Source: Bacilli bacterium (lineage in GTDB: Bacteria > Bacillota_I > Bacilli_A > RFN20 > CAG-288). Taken from it: a DNA stretch of 64,000 nucleotides. The notes beneath the pieces are model-generated. The model had not been told where the DNA came from and did no database searches. It saw nothing but the letters and a program-made list of their open reading frames with translations. Numbering within the stretch: the stretch's first letter is position 1; every line of letters starts with the position of its first letter. Location: the NCBI GenBank assembly GCA_022652945.1, contig JALCRV010000008.1, forward strand, positions 42,219 to 106,218, in the 5' to 3' direction. Shown here in pieces: positions 50,672 to 60,601 of this stretch. The position numbers were made by a program, and so were the translations under genes.

Positions 50672-53323
50672 CTAGACGATAAGACTCGACGTATCCGTCG
50701 TTCTAGTTAACGTCGAATCGAACTTCAGATTATCGACATAGATGGCGGAAGCGGACGAATCGGAATTGACGATTCCGATGGTCATCTTATAAAGATAGAT
50801 GATGTTATTGGCGTTAACAGAAGCGGTCGAAGGATACTTATAATCGGAGAATTGATCAAAGCCGATTGAATAGGTTGTCCAGGAAGAAGAAAGCTCAGAC
50901 TGCTCGATATTCTTTCTGATCTGCATCACCGAAGAGCCGACCATCAGATAAATATTCAGATAGACTGTGGCTTTTCCATCGCCTTTAATATCGATATCTA
51001 GCCCCTTCGCTTTCATCCCCGGCAGGGAAGCGGAAGCGGTTAAAGGCAAGGCGTAGACCGCGGCAGCTGCTCCTTGGTAATTCATCTTTAAGGAATGCTT
51101 ACCGCCTTTAGAAGAGACCTCATCCGATAGTTCGATCTTATTAGCTTGATTATCTTTACCGTAATTCCAACTCGCTAAGACATCTTCAGTTGAAGCGTAA
51201 TTCTCACCATTTTCAATCGTGGCGATATTCCCATCTGTCGAATCCGGACCGATCCTCTTTTCTTTTGCGTAGCTAGTCGCTTCAGTTAAAGTAGTCTTCA
51301 CCAGTCTGATGTTATCTAAGTAAACCGGATTAGACTGGATATAAGTCGGATATTCCTTACCATCCTGAGTTAAGTACTTATATTGGAAGGCAAAGGCAAT
51401 TTTGTTGATTGCCTCCGAGGTAATCGGAGTCTCGTCTTTTGAAGACGATGAGAGGGTGAAGGCCTGATAAGGAATCGTGATCTCCGTCCAGACTTTCGGT
51501 GTGGAAGCTAACTCATAAAGATAGATAGCTCCTGAGGTCAGGCTTAAGTAGAGATAAGTATGAGCGCTGACTTCCGAAAGATAATTGAAGACCGCATTAT
51601 CGCTCTTATAGGAAGCATCCTTAATCCAGAAAGAGAAGGCATTAACATCATTAGTTTTCACATCTAGGCCTAAAGTATAGACCGCTGCTGCCATATCAGC
51701 CTTATAAGCCATCTGGCCGCAGGCCTTGTTGCCGTTACCGATCTGTTTTACGTTATTTAACGAGATGAACTCGTCTTTATTATCGGAAGAAAGCTTCCAT
51801 TGATAGAAGGGTTGGGCGGCGTTAGTATAACTATCGAAATTATCGATAATCCCGTCAGAACCTACTTCTCTATTACCGGTGTTGATTTCAGTCTGGGCGG
51901 CTCTAGTGACAATCTCGACATTCTTATAAGTCAAGGTTCCTTTCCCGTACATATTGGTTAAGCCGAATTGTAACTGCGGAATCCAGGAGAACTCTCTACG
52001 GCCATTGCCACCAAGATAAGTAGCTCCGAAGGCTTCGAAAGGAATATAGACCGTCGTAAAGTCTTCACTGCTTAAAGTGGAGAAAGGTTGCATATAGTAC
52101 CAGAAATCCCCATCCTCTTCCTTTAGACGGAAAGTCATATTCCCGCCGGTTTGGCCGGAATATTTGACTTCCATCTTCACCATATCCCCATCATCGAAGA
52201 AACGATTGGTCGGGATCTTGGCGAAGGCGTATCCAGGCATGCCATCTAAGTAATTCAAGGTGTAGGAGTAACCGTCTTCGGAAATATCAAAGCCGAAATT
52301 GAAATTGTTCTCCCAGGTCCAGTTCGCCGTCGGATAGTCGTGGAAATTCAATTTATTGATAAAGAGGGAAGCGTAATTCGTTTTCTTGATCGTCTTTATC
52401 TGCGAGACTAAGCAGATCCCATCTCCCCATGTCTGCTCAAAGACGATTTCCATATATTTGATATGGAAGTAATCGAAGGTGTGGTTAGCGACCGTGACGA
52501 GCTCGGTATCTTGAGTGAATTCTTTAAAAGGCATAATGCAGATCTGCTTGGAATTATTGGAAAGTTGGATCTTATGTCTCCAGAATTCCCCATCGTTATC
52601 TCTTAATCTGATAAAGGCAATCGCATCCATCCCTGAATAGAAGAAACGGAAATACAAGGAATCCGTTCCGTAAGTATCCTTCTCCACCGTCTTGGTGATA
52701 ACTGACCACCCGATACCCTTAGTCTGTTCCATCTGGAACTTAATTGCTAAGGAAGGCTGGTCATTAGAGAAGAAATTCGTATTATCGAGGCTCAGTTGAA
52801 CCGGATTGCCTTGCTGATGAATCGACCAATCGGAGACTTCACCTAAAGGAAAATTCACTTCATCGTAAGCTATAGACTCCAAGAAGAAATGGAAAATATT
52901 ATTGCAGACTAAGCTCTTCGAACCGCTATGAGCGGTCACTCTCCAATAATAAGTGATATCCTTCTGAGAAAGATTCGCATCGATCGTAAAGGAAGTTGAA
53001 GCGATATAGTCGTGCTTATAGTAAACAAGGCTATTATCGTTAGAGATAAACTTCTCCGTTGAAGCGATCTCTAAAGTGTAATAGGAAGCATTGGCCGCTT
53101 CCGTCCAGCTGAAGACGGAGGCATCTTTTAAAGAAGCCCCTAAGGAAGGTGAGGAAAGGGAAAAGAGGCCTAAAGAGCCTGTTTTCGTCTCCTGACTAAA
53201 AGAGTTTTCTTCTTCCGCCACGGAAGAAGGATTAACGGAATTGGTCTGTCCTTGGCAACTGACGGAGCCGAAGATACTTAAGGCGACTAAAGCTGAACAG
53301 AAGAGTCTTCCTAGTTTATTCAT
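50672..53323 (-). CDS. Large surface lipoprotein with repeated carbohydrate-binding-like domains
   Basis: 883 aa. Lipobox GSVSC (Cys23). A fibronectin-type segment (about 60-150) is followed by at least four beta-sandwich regions resembling CBM11/CBM-type modules, with recurring FDSYT/YLDNIRLV/IYVDNLKFD strands. No catalytic residues are apparent. It probably holds polysaccharide at the cell surface for the neighbouring hydrolase. Its start is 1 bp after the GH gene stop. The general layout is shared with the 60602 protein. Confidence 0.8.
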   Translation of the reverse strand: MNKLGRLFCSALVALSIFGSVSCQGQTNSVNPSSVAEEENSFSQETKTGSLGLFSLSSPSLGASLKDASVFSWTEAANASYYTLEIASTEKFISNDNSLVYYKHDYIASTSFTIDANLSQKDITYYWRVTAHSGSKSLVCNNIFHFFLESIAYDEVNFPLGEVSDWSIHQQGNPVQLSLDNTNFFSNDQPSLAIKFQMEQTKGIGWSVITKTVEKDTYGTDSLYFRFFYSGMDAIAFIRLRDNDGEFWRHKIQLSNNSKQICIMPFKEFTQDTELVTVANHTFDYFHIKYMEIVFEQTWGDGICLVSQIKTIKKTNYASLFINKLNFHDYPTANWTWENNFNFGFDISEDGYSYTLNYLDGMPGYAFAKIPTNRFFDDGDMVKMEVKYSGQTGGNMTFRLKEEDGDFWYYMQPFSTLSSEDFTTVYIPFEAFGATYLGGNGRREFSWIPQLQFGLTNMYGKGTLTYKNVEIVTRAAQTEINTGNREVGSDGIIDNFDSYTNAAQPFYQWKLSSDNKDEFISLNNVKQIGNGNKACGQMAYKADMAAAVYTLGLDVKTNDVNAFSFWIKDASYKSDNAVFNYLSEVSAHTYLYLSLTSGAIYLYELASTPKVWTEITIPYQAFTLSSSSKDETPITSEAINKIAFAFQYKYLTQDGKEYPTYIQSNPVYLDNIRLVKTTLTEATSYAKEKRIGPDSTDGNIATIENGENYASTEDVLASWNYGKDNQANKIELSDEVSSKGGKHSLKMNYQGAAAAVYALPLTASASLPGMKAKGLDIDIKGDGKATVYLNIYLMVGSSVMQIRKNIEQSELSSSWTTYSIGFDQFSDYKYPSTASVNANNIIYLYKMTIGIVNSDSSASAIYVDNLKFDSTLTRTTDTSSLIV

Positions 53324-54877
53324 TTAGAAAGCCTCCGAAGAAACCACCAACAAAGTGTTGGCCGGGATCTTTACAGTCAGATTCTTATTTAAGGAACCAT
53401 CGATCGTGTAATTAGGAAGGATAAACCCATCCTCCCCTAAACGGATCGTCCCTTCTCCGAACAGATAGATATAAAGCTTACCATCGGAATCGACCTTATC
53501 ATCTAAGCGGAAAGTTTTTTCGACATCTTCCGCTCCGCGGTTTACCGCGACGATTCCTCCGTTTTTATTATCTTTCTGGATTACTCCTAAAGCCCTGAAG
53601 TCCTTATCGATCTTCCGGTCATTATAGACCGAACCATAAATCTTGCTCCCCGGTCTTAATAAGTTAGTCAGCATCAAAGAAGAATGATACCAAGGCCTTA
53701 AACCCTGATCGAAAGCCTGATCGGAAGCCAAAGAAGAAAACATTCCCCATCTTTTCGGAATCGGAGTGCCCGAAGAATACATAAAATTCATCCCATCATC
53801 AAAATCCCAGTAGCAGATTCCATTCACTCCACCTAAAGCCGCTTGAATGGTGAAATCCGCCATCCGGATACCATAAGATACGGTTTTAATTAAGGAATTG
53901 CCGTCAGTTTCTGCGTTCTTTCCATCTAATAAGCCGCTTTCCCAGATATCTAAAGGCCTCGAGGTCCCATAGCCTTCATCAATCGCTTTGATCTTTGCAT
54001 TCAAGGTATTGATATTATCCAAGACCTGCCCGCCATCGATATAGTAATTCGAAAGATAAAGGTGAGCTCCGTAATCGGCTACTTTATCCTTGCAATCCTT
54101 AGCGATCCCGCTGAAGTATTCATCGGTCCCGTCAAAGCCGGTCGTATCTCCTCCTACGATGCCGATCTGGCTTAAGCCTTTTTCATCTAAAGCCGCGCGG
54201 ACATTTTTTACCCCCTGTTCCCATTTAGCTAAGGAATTGTTCCAGTTTTTCGAAGAGCCCTTAACCCCGAGGTAATTAGGTTCGTTTCCGTTGATGAACC
54301 AGCGGATACAATTAAAGCCTTTCGTATTGACTAAGTAATCCATCACGTGGGCGGACATCTTCGCCCAGCGGACATCAGCGGTCGCCTCTTCCATCATATT
54401 CCAGACATCGTTTTCCAAGGTGCCGACGACATTCCATGAACCGAAAGCAACCTGGATATTATGTTCCTGACAGTAAGTCAAAAGCTCCGTTAGATTATCG
54501 CCCCACTTATTGGCAAAGTTATATGACCAAGTATCATTAGTCTTATCCTGATCGCCTTTATCATCGAAATCCTCGACGAACCAGTCGTAATTAATCATGC
54601 AGCGGATCCTAACCGGATTGAGCCTTTTGATATTCTCATAGATTCTTTTCTTAGAGAAGTCAGAAAGCTTATCGGTATCTTCATAGACTCCCCATTCCAC
54701 CCCTAGCCCCCCGAAGGAAGACTGGACTAAATCGGAAGAAGAGAAGACAAATTTCGTATTGATCTTGGTCTCTTCAGAGAGGGAAGAAACCGCTTCGGAA
54801 TTACTGGATTGTCCACAGCCGGTCATAATTAAGCTTCCTAAAGCCGTTAGGAGCAGGCTTTTAAATACTCTTCTCAT
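53324..54877 (-). CDS. Surface TIM-barrel glycoside hydrolase lipoprotein (clan GH-A)
   Basis: 517 aa from the ATG at 54877, which overlaps the stop of the binding-protein gene (ATGA) and follows TAGGAGGAAG. A longer frame to 54925 lacks a signal peptide at its start. Lipobox IMTGC. The barrel has FINGNEPNY (acid/base Glu after Asn) and DIWESG (nucleophile Glu), the clan GH-A arrangement seen in GH5 and GH39-like enzymes. It probably cuts the polysaccharide outside the cell. The exact family and substrate are not clear; the GH130 partners point to beta-mannan. Confidence 0.82.
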   Translation of the reverse strand: MRRVFKSLLLTALGSLIMTGCGQSSNSEAVSSLSEETKINTKFVFSSSDLVQSSFGGLGVEWGVYEDTDKLSDFSKKRIYENIKRLNPVRIRCMINYDWFVEDFDDKGDQDKTNDTWSYNFANKWGDNLTELLTYCQEHNIQVAFGSWNVVGTLENDVWNMMEEATADVRWAKMSAHVMDYLVNTKGFNCIRWFINGNEPNYLGVKGSSKNWNNSLAKWEQGVKNVRAALDEKGLSQIGIVGGDTTGFDGTDEYFSGIAKDCKDKVADYGAHLYLSNYYIDGGQVLDNINTLNAKIKAIDEGYGTSRPLDIWESGLLDGKNAETDGNSLIKTVSYGIRMADFTIQAALGGVNGICYWDFDDGMNFMYSSGTPIPKRWGMFSSLASDQAFDQGLRPWYHSSLMLTNLLRPGSKIYGSVYNDRKIDKDFRALGVIQKDNKNGGIVAVNRGAEDVEKTFRLDDKVDSDGKLYIYLFGEGTIRLGEDGFILPNYTIDGSLNKNLTVKIPANTLLVVSSEAF

Positions 54878-56520
54878 TTGCTTCCTCCTAGGGTCTTGTT
54901 GATTTCTGCCAGGACCTTGGTCCAAGTCGCGTTATTAAAGGTATCTTCATAGCCGGCTTTATCTAACTTTCCGTAGCAGTACTTAATGACATTCGCTGTC
55001 GCGGTCGAAAGCATGCCGCTTTCGAACTGGTCCTTTAAATCCGAAGAAAGCCACATGACTTCCGGACGTTCCTTGATAACTCTTAAATTGCCTGCGGTCG
55101 CGGCTTTATCCATATCATCCGCCCAGCCGTTCAGAATCTTATAAGCCGCCTGATCGGTCAGAGGATCGAAAGCGGAATAGTCGTTACCTAAAGTCGCTAA
55201 GTAACGGAGATACTTTGCGCCGTTCGACTTTTCGACATAATTTCCATCATCGCCTTTCGGCCAGCCATTTTCAGTTAAAGCAATCGTCCCATCAGTATCC
55301 TCGGTATAGTCATAACCCTTCAAGCCGTAGACCGCTAATTTAGTTCCTTCATTTCCCAATAAATAATCAAGCATATCGAGGATCTTATGCATCTTATTAT
55401 CCGAGATATCGTGATTGAACAAGGTCATGGAGAACCAGTTATCGGTTCCTTCCAAGGCGTACTTATTATCCGGGCCTTTGACTTTCATGATTGCGGAAGC
55501 TTCATCGACATCGAAAGAAGTATCCGAGGCATTAGTCGTATTCAAAGCCTTCCTGACCGCCTTATAGTTCGTGTTCGACAGGTTTTCATAAAGGATTCCG
55601 CACTTATTCTGAGCGAAGGCCTTTCTAGCTCCGCCTTCGGTCTGGTTATTATACTGATCGTAACCGTAATACTTCTTATCGACGTAACTCTTCGCCAGAT
55701 CCATCCCTTGTTCATATTCCGGGGTTGTGAAATTACAGACGTAAGCCTTATTCGTCTCATCGTAAGCGAAACAATGCGGGACCTGCTTATAGAAATTAGT
55801 TAAGGACGGGAAAGCCCATTCCACATCGGCCAGAGCGTATTTATCCCCGTTATTGTTCGGGTTCAGGTTCTGATCGAAGACTTTAACTAAGTTCTGGAAT
55901 TGATCGAAAGTATATTCATCGTTCTCCTGATAGACATTCCATTTCTTCGCCCAATCGCGGCGGTATAGATAGGTGAAAGGGGAATAATCCACCTGAGGTT
56001 TAGCGATATTTTTCGCAATAGGGATCCCGTAAAGATGACCATCGACTTTTAAACTATCTAACCCGGTGGAATTATCGATTAAGGATTTAAGATTAGGCCA
56101 AGGAGTCATATCATCGGGCAGGGCCTTGATGATTTCGCCATCGACCCAGTATTTATAAGAACCGCCGAAATTAAACTGAGTGACATTGAAATGGAAGACA
56201 TCGGTCAAATTATTCGCATTGACCGCAGCTGAGACCTGGCTGGTCCAGTCATTATAGGAGTAAGTCGAAGGGGTGATCGCTACCTTGAACTTATCCGCTA
56301 GATATTCCGAGTAGACATCCGCTCCGCTCCAGTTTTCAAAGTAGAGGTTGCGCATCGAGATTTTCAGATTGCCATCGGCGGTGTATTCATCCCCGGTGGT
56401 ATCTAGCCCGCTGCTATTGTTATTGGAATTATTGCCCGTGCTCGCCCCGCACCCAGTTAAGGAAGCTAAGACTAACAACGACAACAAGGTCTTCACGGTT
56501 CTCTTCATGCTTTTTTTCAT
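54874..56520 (-). CDS. Sugar ABC transporter substrate-binding lipoprotein (LplA type)
   Basis: 548 aa, the larger LplA-like class of binding proteins. Lipobox LTGC. A Ser/Asn-rich linker leads to the two-lobed domain with AVNANNLTDVFHFN, FTYLYRRDWAKKWNV and KARKAFAQNKCGILY-like segments. It would deliver oligosaccharide to the two permeases encoded just upstream. RBS AGGAGGATCC. Confidence 0.93.
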   Translation of the reverse strand: MKKSMKRTVKTLLSLLVLASLTGCGASTGNNSNNNSSGLDTTGDEYTADGNLKISMRNLYFENWSGADVYSEYLADKFKVAITPSTYSYNDWTSQVSAAVNANNLTDVFHFNVTQFNFGGSYKYWVDGEIIKALPDDMTPWPNLKSLIDNSTGLDSLKVDGHLYGIPIAKNIAKPQVDYSPFTYLYRRDWAKKWNVYQENDEYTFDQFQNLVKVFDQNLNPNNNGDKYALADVEWAFPSLTNFYKQVPHCFAYDETNKAYVCNFTTPEYEQGMDLAKSYVDKKYYGYDQYNNQTEGGARKAFAQNKCGILYENLSNTNYKAVRKALNTTNASDTSFDVDEASAIMKVKGPDNKYALEGTDNWFSMTLFNHDISDNKMHKILDMLDYLLGNEGTKLAVYGLKGYDYTEDTDGTIALTENGWPKGDDGNYVEKSNGAKYLRYLATLGNDYSAFDPLTDQAAYKILNGWADDMDKAATAGNLRVIKERPEVMWLSSDLKDQFESGMLSTATANVIKYCYGKLDKAGYEDTFNNATWTKVLAEINKTLGGSK

Positions 56521-56532
56521 CTTTGGATCCTC

Positions 56533-57489
56533 CTATCCTTTGATGGCACCGACGACGATGCCTTTAACGAAGAACTTCTGCAAGAACGGATAGAAACACA
56601 TCATCGGCACGATCGTAAAGAAGATAGACGCCATAACTAAGCCTTCCGAGTAAGTCTTCGAAGTCGGAGATTCCACATTGGAAGCGATCGAAGCAATCAT
56701 CTCTCTTAAGACCAACTGCAGAGGCTTTAAAGAACTATTTTCAATAAACAGCATGCCGTTATACCAAGAATTCCAGTTCCCGACTGCGAAGAATAAGCCG
56801 ACTGTCGCTAACATCGGAAGGGATAAAGGCAGGTAGACCTTCACGAAAATCTGGACATCATTAGCTCCATCCATCTTCGCGGATTCCTCTAATTCCTTAG
56901 GTAAGGAAGCGAAGTAGTTTCTCATCAGCAGCATATTGAACGTATCGATCGCTCCGGGGATAATCATGACCCAGATGGTGTTATAAAGGCCTAAAGATAT
57001 AATTAAGTAATAATAAGGGACTAACCCACCTCCGAAGAACATCGTCACCAAGATTAGATTCATGACGAAGTTTTTACCAAACCACTTATCGCGAGACATC
57101 GCGTACCCGGTGATGACCGTGAAGAATAACTGATAAGCGGTTCCGAAGACTAAGAGAATCATCGTAATCCCGAATCCGTTCCAGAGCTGCTGGCTTCTAA
57201 AGACTGTCTGGTAAGCCTCAAAGGTAATTTCCTGAGGCCAGAGAAGCAGATCGACATTGTTATAAGCGTGCTCCGAGGAAATCGAGATAACGAAGGCATT
57301 ATAGAAAGGGAAGATAACAGCGATCACATAGATCAAGAGAATCAGGAAGATAATGACATCTAAGGCTCCAAAGCGTTGATTGGAGACCACCCCGTGCGGT
57401 CTTAATGGCAGACGTTGAAGGGTAGGTATCTTTTCTTCTTTTTCGCTTTCTCTTTCTAAAGGAGAAGGTGCTTTCTTTTCTTTATCCAT
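56533..57489 (-). CDS. Sugar ABC transporter permease (LplC/YtcP type)
   Basis: 318 aa, six membrane helices after a charged N-terminus. The EAA loop reads ELEESAKMDGANDVQIFVKV with YLPLSLPMLAT. The C-terminus FFVKGIVVGAIKG is typical of LplC/YtcP proteins. It overlaps the LplB-type gene by 1 base and forms the transmembrane pore with it. Confidence 0.94.
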   Translation of the reverse strand: MDKEKKAPSPLERESEKEEKIPTLQRLPLRPHGVVSNQRFGALDVIIFLILLIYVIAVIFPFYNAFVISISSEHAYNNVDLLLWPQEITFEAYQTVFRSQQLWNGFGITMILLVFGTAYQLFFTVITGYAMSRDKWFGKNFVMNLILVTMFFGGGLVPYYYLIISLGLYNTIWVMIIPGAIDTFNMLLMRNYFASLPKELEESAKMDGANDVQIFVKVYLPLSLPMLATVGLFFAVGNWNSWYNGMLFIENSSLKPLQLVLREMIASIASNVESPTSKTYSEGLVMASIFFTIVPMMCFYPFLQKFFVKGIVVGAIKG

Positions 57490-58442
57490 CAGATGATGCC
57501 CCTTTCTCCGAATAACTTCGCAATCCGGTCAACTGAAATAACTAAGATAAAAGACACGATCGACTTAAATAAACCGATCGCGGTCGCTAAGCCCGGATTA
57601 GCCATCTTCGAGAAGGTCTGACGGTAAATATAAGTATCCAGAATATCGACCTGCTCGTAGACCAGAGGATTATATAAGTTAAAAATCTGATCAAACCCGG
57701 CCGAAAGAACACCGCCGACCGAAAGGATCAACAAAAGGATCGCGGTCGGTTTAATCCCCGGGAGGGTGATATGCCAAGTCTTTTGTAATCTGGTTGCCCC
57801 ATCGATATCCGCCGCCTCATAAAGCTCGGGGGAAATCCCCGCCATGGTCGCCAAATAGATGATGGAGCTCCACCCCGCTTCCTTCCAGATATCTGAGATA
57901 AAAATCAGATCTAAGAAGAAACTGCTATTCGACATAAAGTCCTGCCTTGAACCACCTCCGGAAGCGATGATGTCATTGATCACACCGCTTCTTGAGAAGA
58001 GGACATTGATGAAGCCGGCCAGGACAACCCAGGAAAGGAAATGCGGGAAAGTAACGATAATCTGCGAGGCCTTTTTAAAATGCCGCATCCTTAAGTCATT
58101 GATTAATAAGGCTACGATAATCGCCGCCACGAAAGAGATGATAATCTTTCCGACCCCGATTAAGATCGTGTTCTTCAAGACGTTAAGGAACTCGGGATCA
58201 TTGTTGAAAATGATGGAAAAGTTATCTAAGCCCACCCAGTGTTTCTGGATGCTGCCGATGATGCCTAATTTCGGATAGTATTTAGTAAAGGCGATAAGGA
58301 TCCCGTACATCGGGACATAGCAAAAGAGGATATAGAAGACCACGGCGGGGATAATCATCAAGATCAGAAAACGGGACTGCTTAAGCTTCTTGCCTAAGCC
58401 GTGCCACTTACTTTCTCTTTGAGCTATCGGTTCGCTTTCCAT
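57489..58442 (-). CDS. Sugar ABC transporter permease (LplB/YteP type)
   Basis: 317 aa, six membrane helices. LFCYVPMYGILIAF near the start is the family hallmark, the EAA loop is ELYEAADIDGATRLQKTWHI, and the C-terminus ends in a short basic stretch. It pairs with the 56533 permease. Confidence 0.94.
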   Translation of the reverse strand: MESEPIAQRESKWHGLGKKLKQSRFLILMIIPAVVFYILFCYVPMYGILIAFTKYYPKLGIIGSIQKHWVGLDNFSIIFNNDPEFLNVLKNTILIGVGKIIISFVAAIIVALLINDLRMRHFKKASQIIVTFPHFLSWVVLAGFINVLFSRSGVINDIIASGGGSRQDFMSNSSFFLDLIFISDIWKEAGWSSIIYLATMAGISPELYEAADIDGATRLQKTWHITLPGIKPTAILLLILSVGGVLSAGFDQIFNLYNPLVYEQVDILDTYIYRQTFSKMANPGLATAIGLFKSIVSFILVISVDRIAKLFGERGII

Positions 58443-58456
58443 CTGCTTTTCCTCTT

Positions 58457-59434
58457 CTATCTTTTATGCACTTTCAGATACTTCATTAAAATATCGACCG
58501 TGGTAAAACATAGCCCGGTGCAGGTATCCGCGGCTCCATAATAAATCGCAATCTTGCCGCTCTCTTTATCGACTAAAGCGGACGTCGGGAAGACGACATT
58601 CGGAACAAAGCCCCTAGTCTCATAATCCATTTCCGGAGTCAACAGATAATCCATGCAGCGCATTTTGACTTTGGAAGGATCATCTTTATCTAGAAGAGCC
58701 ACGGAGAAAGAATAAATAAACCCATTGCAGCTGCCGGTCACCCCGTGGAAGAACAAAAGCCAGCCTTCATCGGTCTCGATCGGATTGCAGCCGCCCCCGA
58801 TCTTAATGGTATCCCACCATTCCCAGCCTTTTTCCATCACATGTTCGCATTCGCCCCAATGGATCAGGTCAGGGCTCTTGGAAAGGAAAATATCGCCAAA
58901 CGCCGTATGCCCCGAATCGGAAGGACGGGAAAGAATCACATATTCGCCATTTATCTTCCTCGGGAACAGAACACCGTTGCGGTTAAAAGGCAAAAACGGA
59001 TGTCCGAGCTTTACGAAAGTCTTGAAATCGTCAGTCCTGGCGATCGCTAAAGCCGGTCCGAAGAAATCATCGCACCAGACGATATAGTAACTATCCTCAA
59101 GCTTAATAAGCCTAGGATCATATTGATAGTTTGATTTAGCTTCCTTACCTTGTTCATCGACAAAATGAATCTGCTCATCGTTTAACTTAATATGGATGCC
59201 ATCAGAAGATTCTCCTAAGTAAAGATGAGGAATCCCCGTATGGTCTTCCGCCCGGAAAACACCGATGAATCCCTTTTTATAAGGAACTAAAGCGGAATTA
59301 AAGACACGCGCTAATTTCGCTGTCGGGTTTCTGCCAATCACCGGATTCAAAGAATAGCGCCAAACGGGAGCGGAAGAATCTTTCGGCCTGTCTTCCCAAG
59401 GAATATTAGGTATCTTTTCAGCGTTGATTAGCAT
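58457..59434 (-). CDS. GH130 beta-mannoside phosphorylase
   Basis: 325 aa, cytoplasmic. NPVIGRNPTAKLARVFNSAL, YQYDPRLIKLEDSYYIVWCD (proton-donor Asp), NGVLFPRKINGEYV and IAIYYGAADTCTGL match GH130, closer to the mannooligosaccharide phosphorylase branch than the 49641 protein. It would convert imported beta-mannosides to mannose 1-phosphate. It lies 11 bp after lacI and so is the first structural gene of the operon. Confidence 0.9.
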   Translation of the reverse strand: MLINAEKIPNIPWEDRPKDSSAPVWRYSLNPVIGRNPTAKLARVFNSALVPYKKGFIGVFRAEDHTGIPHLYLGESSDGIHIKLNDEQIHFVDEQGKEAKSNYQYDPRLIKLEDSYYIVWCDDFFGPALAIARTDDFKTFVKLGHPFLPFNRNGVLFPRKINGEYVILSRPSDSGHTAFGDIFLSKSPDLIHWGECEHVMEKGWEWWDTIKIGGGCNPIETDEGWLLFFHGVTGSCNGFIYSFSVALLDKDDPSKVKMRCMDYLLTPEMDYETRGFVPNVVFPTSALVDKESGKIAIYYGAADTCTGLCFTTVDILMKYLKVHKR

Positions 59435-59445
59435 ATTAATGCCTC

Positions 59446-60456
59446 CTAGTTCAATTGTTTAACCGAATCTTTAGGAAAATAGGCGCAGCGGATAACAATC
59501 TGAGAAAAAGCCAACTGTCTTTTAGAGAACATCCCGATCAGATAGTCGGCGACTTCTTTGCCGAGTTCTTCACGGGGGACATTGAAAGTCGAAAGGCGCG
59601 GGGAAGCAAACTCCCCATCGCGGATATTATCAAAACCGATCACGGAGACATCATCAGGAATCTTCAGACCTAAGCCTTTGATGATCTTATAAGCCCCCAA
59701 GGCGATAATATCGTTGGCGCAAATCAAGGCGGTGATCCGATGAGTCTGGAAAGCCTTCTTAAGCATCTCATCATCAGCGTAGTTCAGATAGGTGTTATCG
59801 AAATTGATCGAGACACCTTCGATGCCTTTATCTTTATTGGCTTCAATGCAGGCCAGGAATCCTTCGTGGCGTTCACGGAAGGAAGTCGCGTGCATATCCG
59901 AGCCGTAAAAAGCGATGATTCGATGTCCTTTATCGATTAAATCCTGAGTAGCCAGATAGATCGAGTCATAATTGGAAAACTTGACCTGGGTGACTCCATC
60001 GGAATGGAAAGACTTAGGATCCACCTCGATAATCGGCTTATTCGTCCTCTTTAATTCTTCATTGATAATCTTTGGATTCGAATGGATGACAATAAAAGCT
60101 CCGCATTCCGTCTGCGACAGCTTTCTTAACAGAATCTCATCGATCTTATTCTCATCGTAAACGAAATATTCCATGATAATCGAACTCAAATCCAAGGTCC
60201 TTGCGATGGATTTGATAATCGGTTGCCAGTAGTCTTCTTTCAGCATGATGCGGCTAGAAATGACAAGCAAAACCCGGCTGATCGGTTCAGGACGGGAACG
60301 CAGATTCGTATTGTCGTAGCCCAATTCCGCAGCCTTCTGGATAATCCGGTTTTTGGTCTCTTCCGAGACATTGTACTTATCAGCTAAAGCTCTGGAGACT
60401 AAACCTTTCGTCACTCCGCAAGCCTTGGCGATGTCCTCTAACCTCACTCTGCCCAT
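59446..60456 (-). CDS. LacI-family transcriptional regulator
   Basis: 336 aa. The N-terminal helix-turn-helix VRLEDIAKACGVTKGLVSRA with the hinge LGYDNTNLRSR, then a periplasmic-binding-like sugar domain (ALICANDIIALGAYKI, DVSVIGFDNIRDGEFASP). It heads the operon it is predicted to control. An inverted pair of GTAAACAA boxes in its own promoter suggests autoregulation. RBS AGGAGG. Confidence 0.95.
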   Translation of the reverse strand: MGRVRLEDIAKACGVTKGLVSRALADKYNVSEETKNRIIQKAAELGYDNTNLRSRPEPISRVLLVISSRIMLKEDYWQPIIKSIARTLDLSSIIMEYFVYDENKIDEILLRKLSQTECGAFIVIHSNPKIINEELKRTNKPIIEVDPKSFHSDGVTQVKFSNYDSIYLATQDLIDKGHRIIAFYGSDMHATSFRERHEGFLACIEANKDKGIEGVSINFDNTYLNYADDEMLKKAFQTHRITALICANDIIALGAYKIIKGLGLKIPDDVSVIGFDNIRDGEFASPRLSTFNVPREELGKEVADYLIGMFSKRQLAFSQIVIRCAYFPKDSVKQLN

Positions 60457-60491
60457 ACTTTGCCTCCTGTCTTTTGAAGGTAAGAAACGTA

Positions 60492-60536
60492 GTAAACAAG
60501 TTTTATCAATTCGGTGAACAAATTATCGTTGTTTAC
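60492..60536. promoter_or_regulatory. Inverted GTAAACAA boxes at the lacI promoter
   Basis: GTAAACAA (60492-60499) and TTGTTTAC (60529-60536) are perfect inverted copies 29 bases apart. The same box occurs twice before the 63580 gene and once before 41681. It is a likely binding site of the LacI protein. Confidence 0.6.
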
Positions 60537-60552
60537 ATTTTAACCCAGAAGA

Positions 60553-60578
60553 AGGGGCGGTAGAAAGACACCGCCCCT
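60553..60578 (-). terminator. Terminator of the 992-aa lipoprotein gene
   Basis: A perfect 9-bp GC-rich stem (AGGGGCGGT/ACCGCCCCT) with an 8-base loop lies 24 bp past the stop of the 60602 gene. The following T run on the minus strand is interrupted. Confidence 0.75.
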
Positions 60579-60601
60579 AAACTTCCAGGAAAGGAAACTA
60601 A

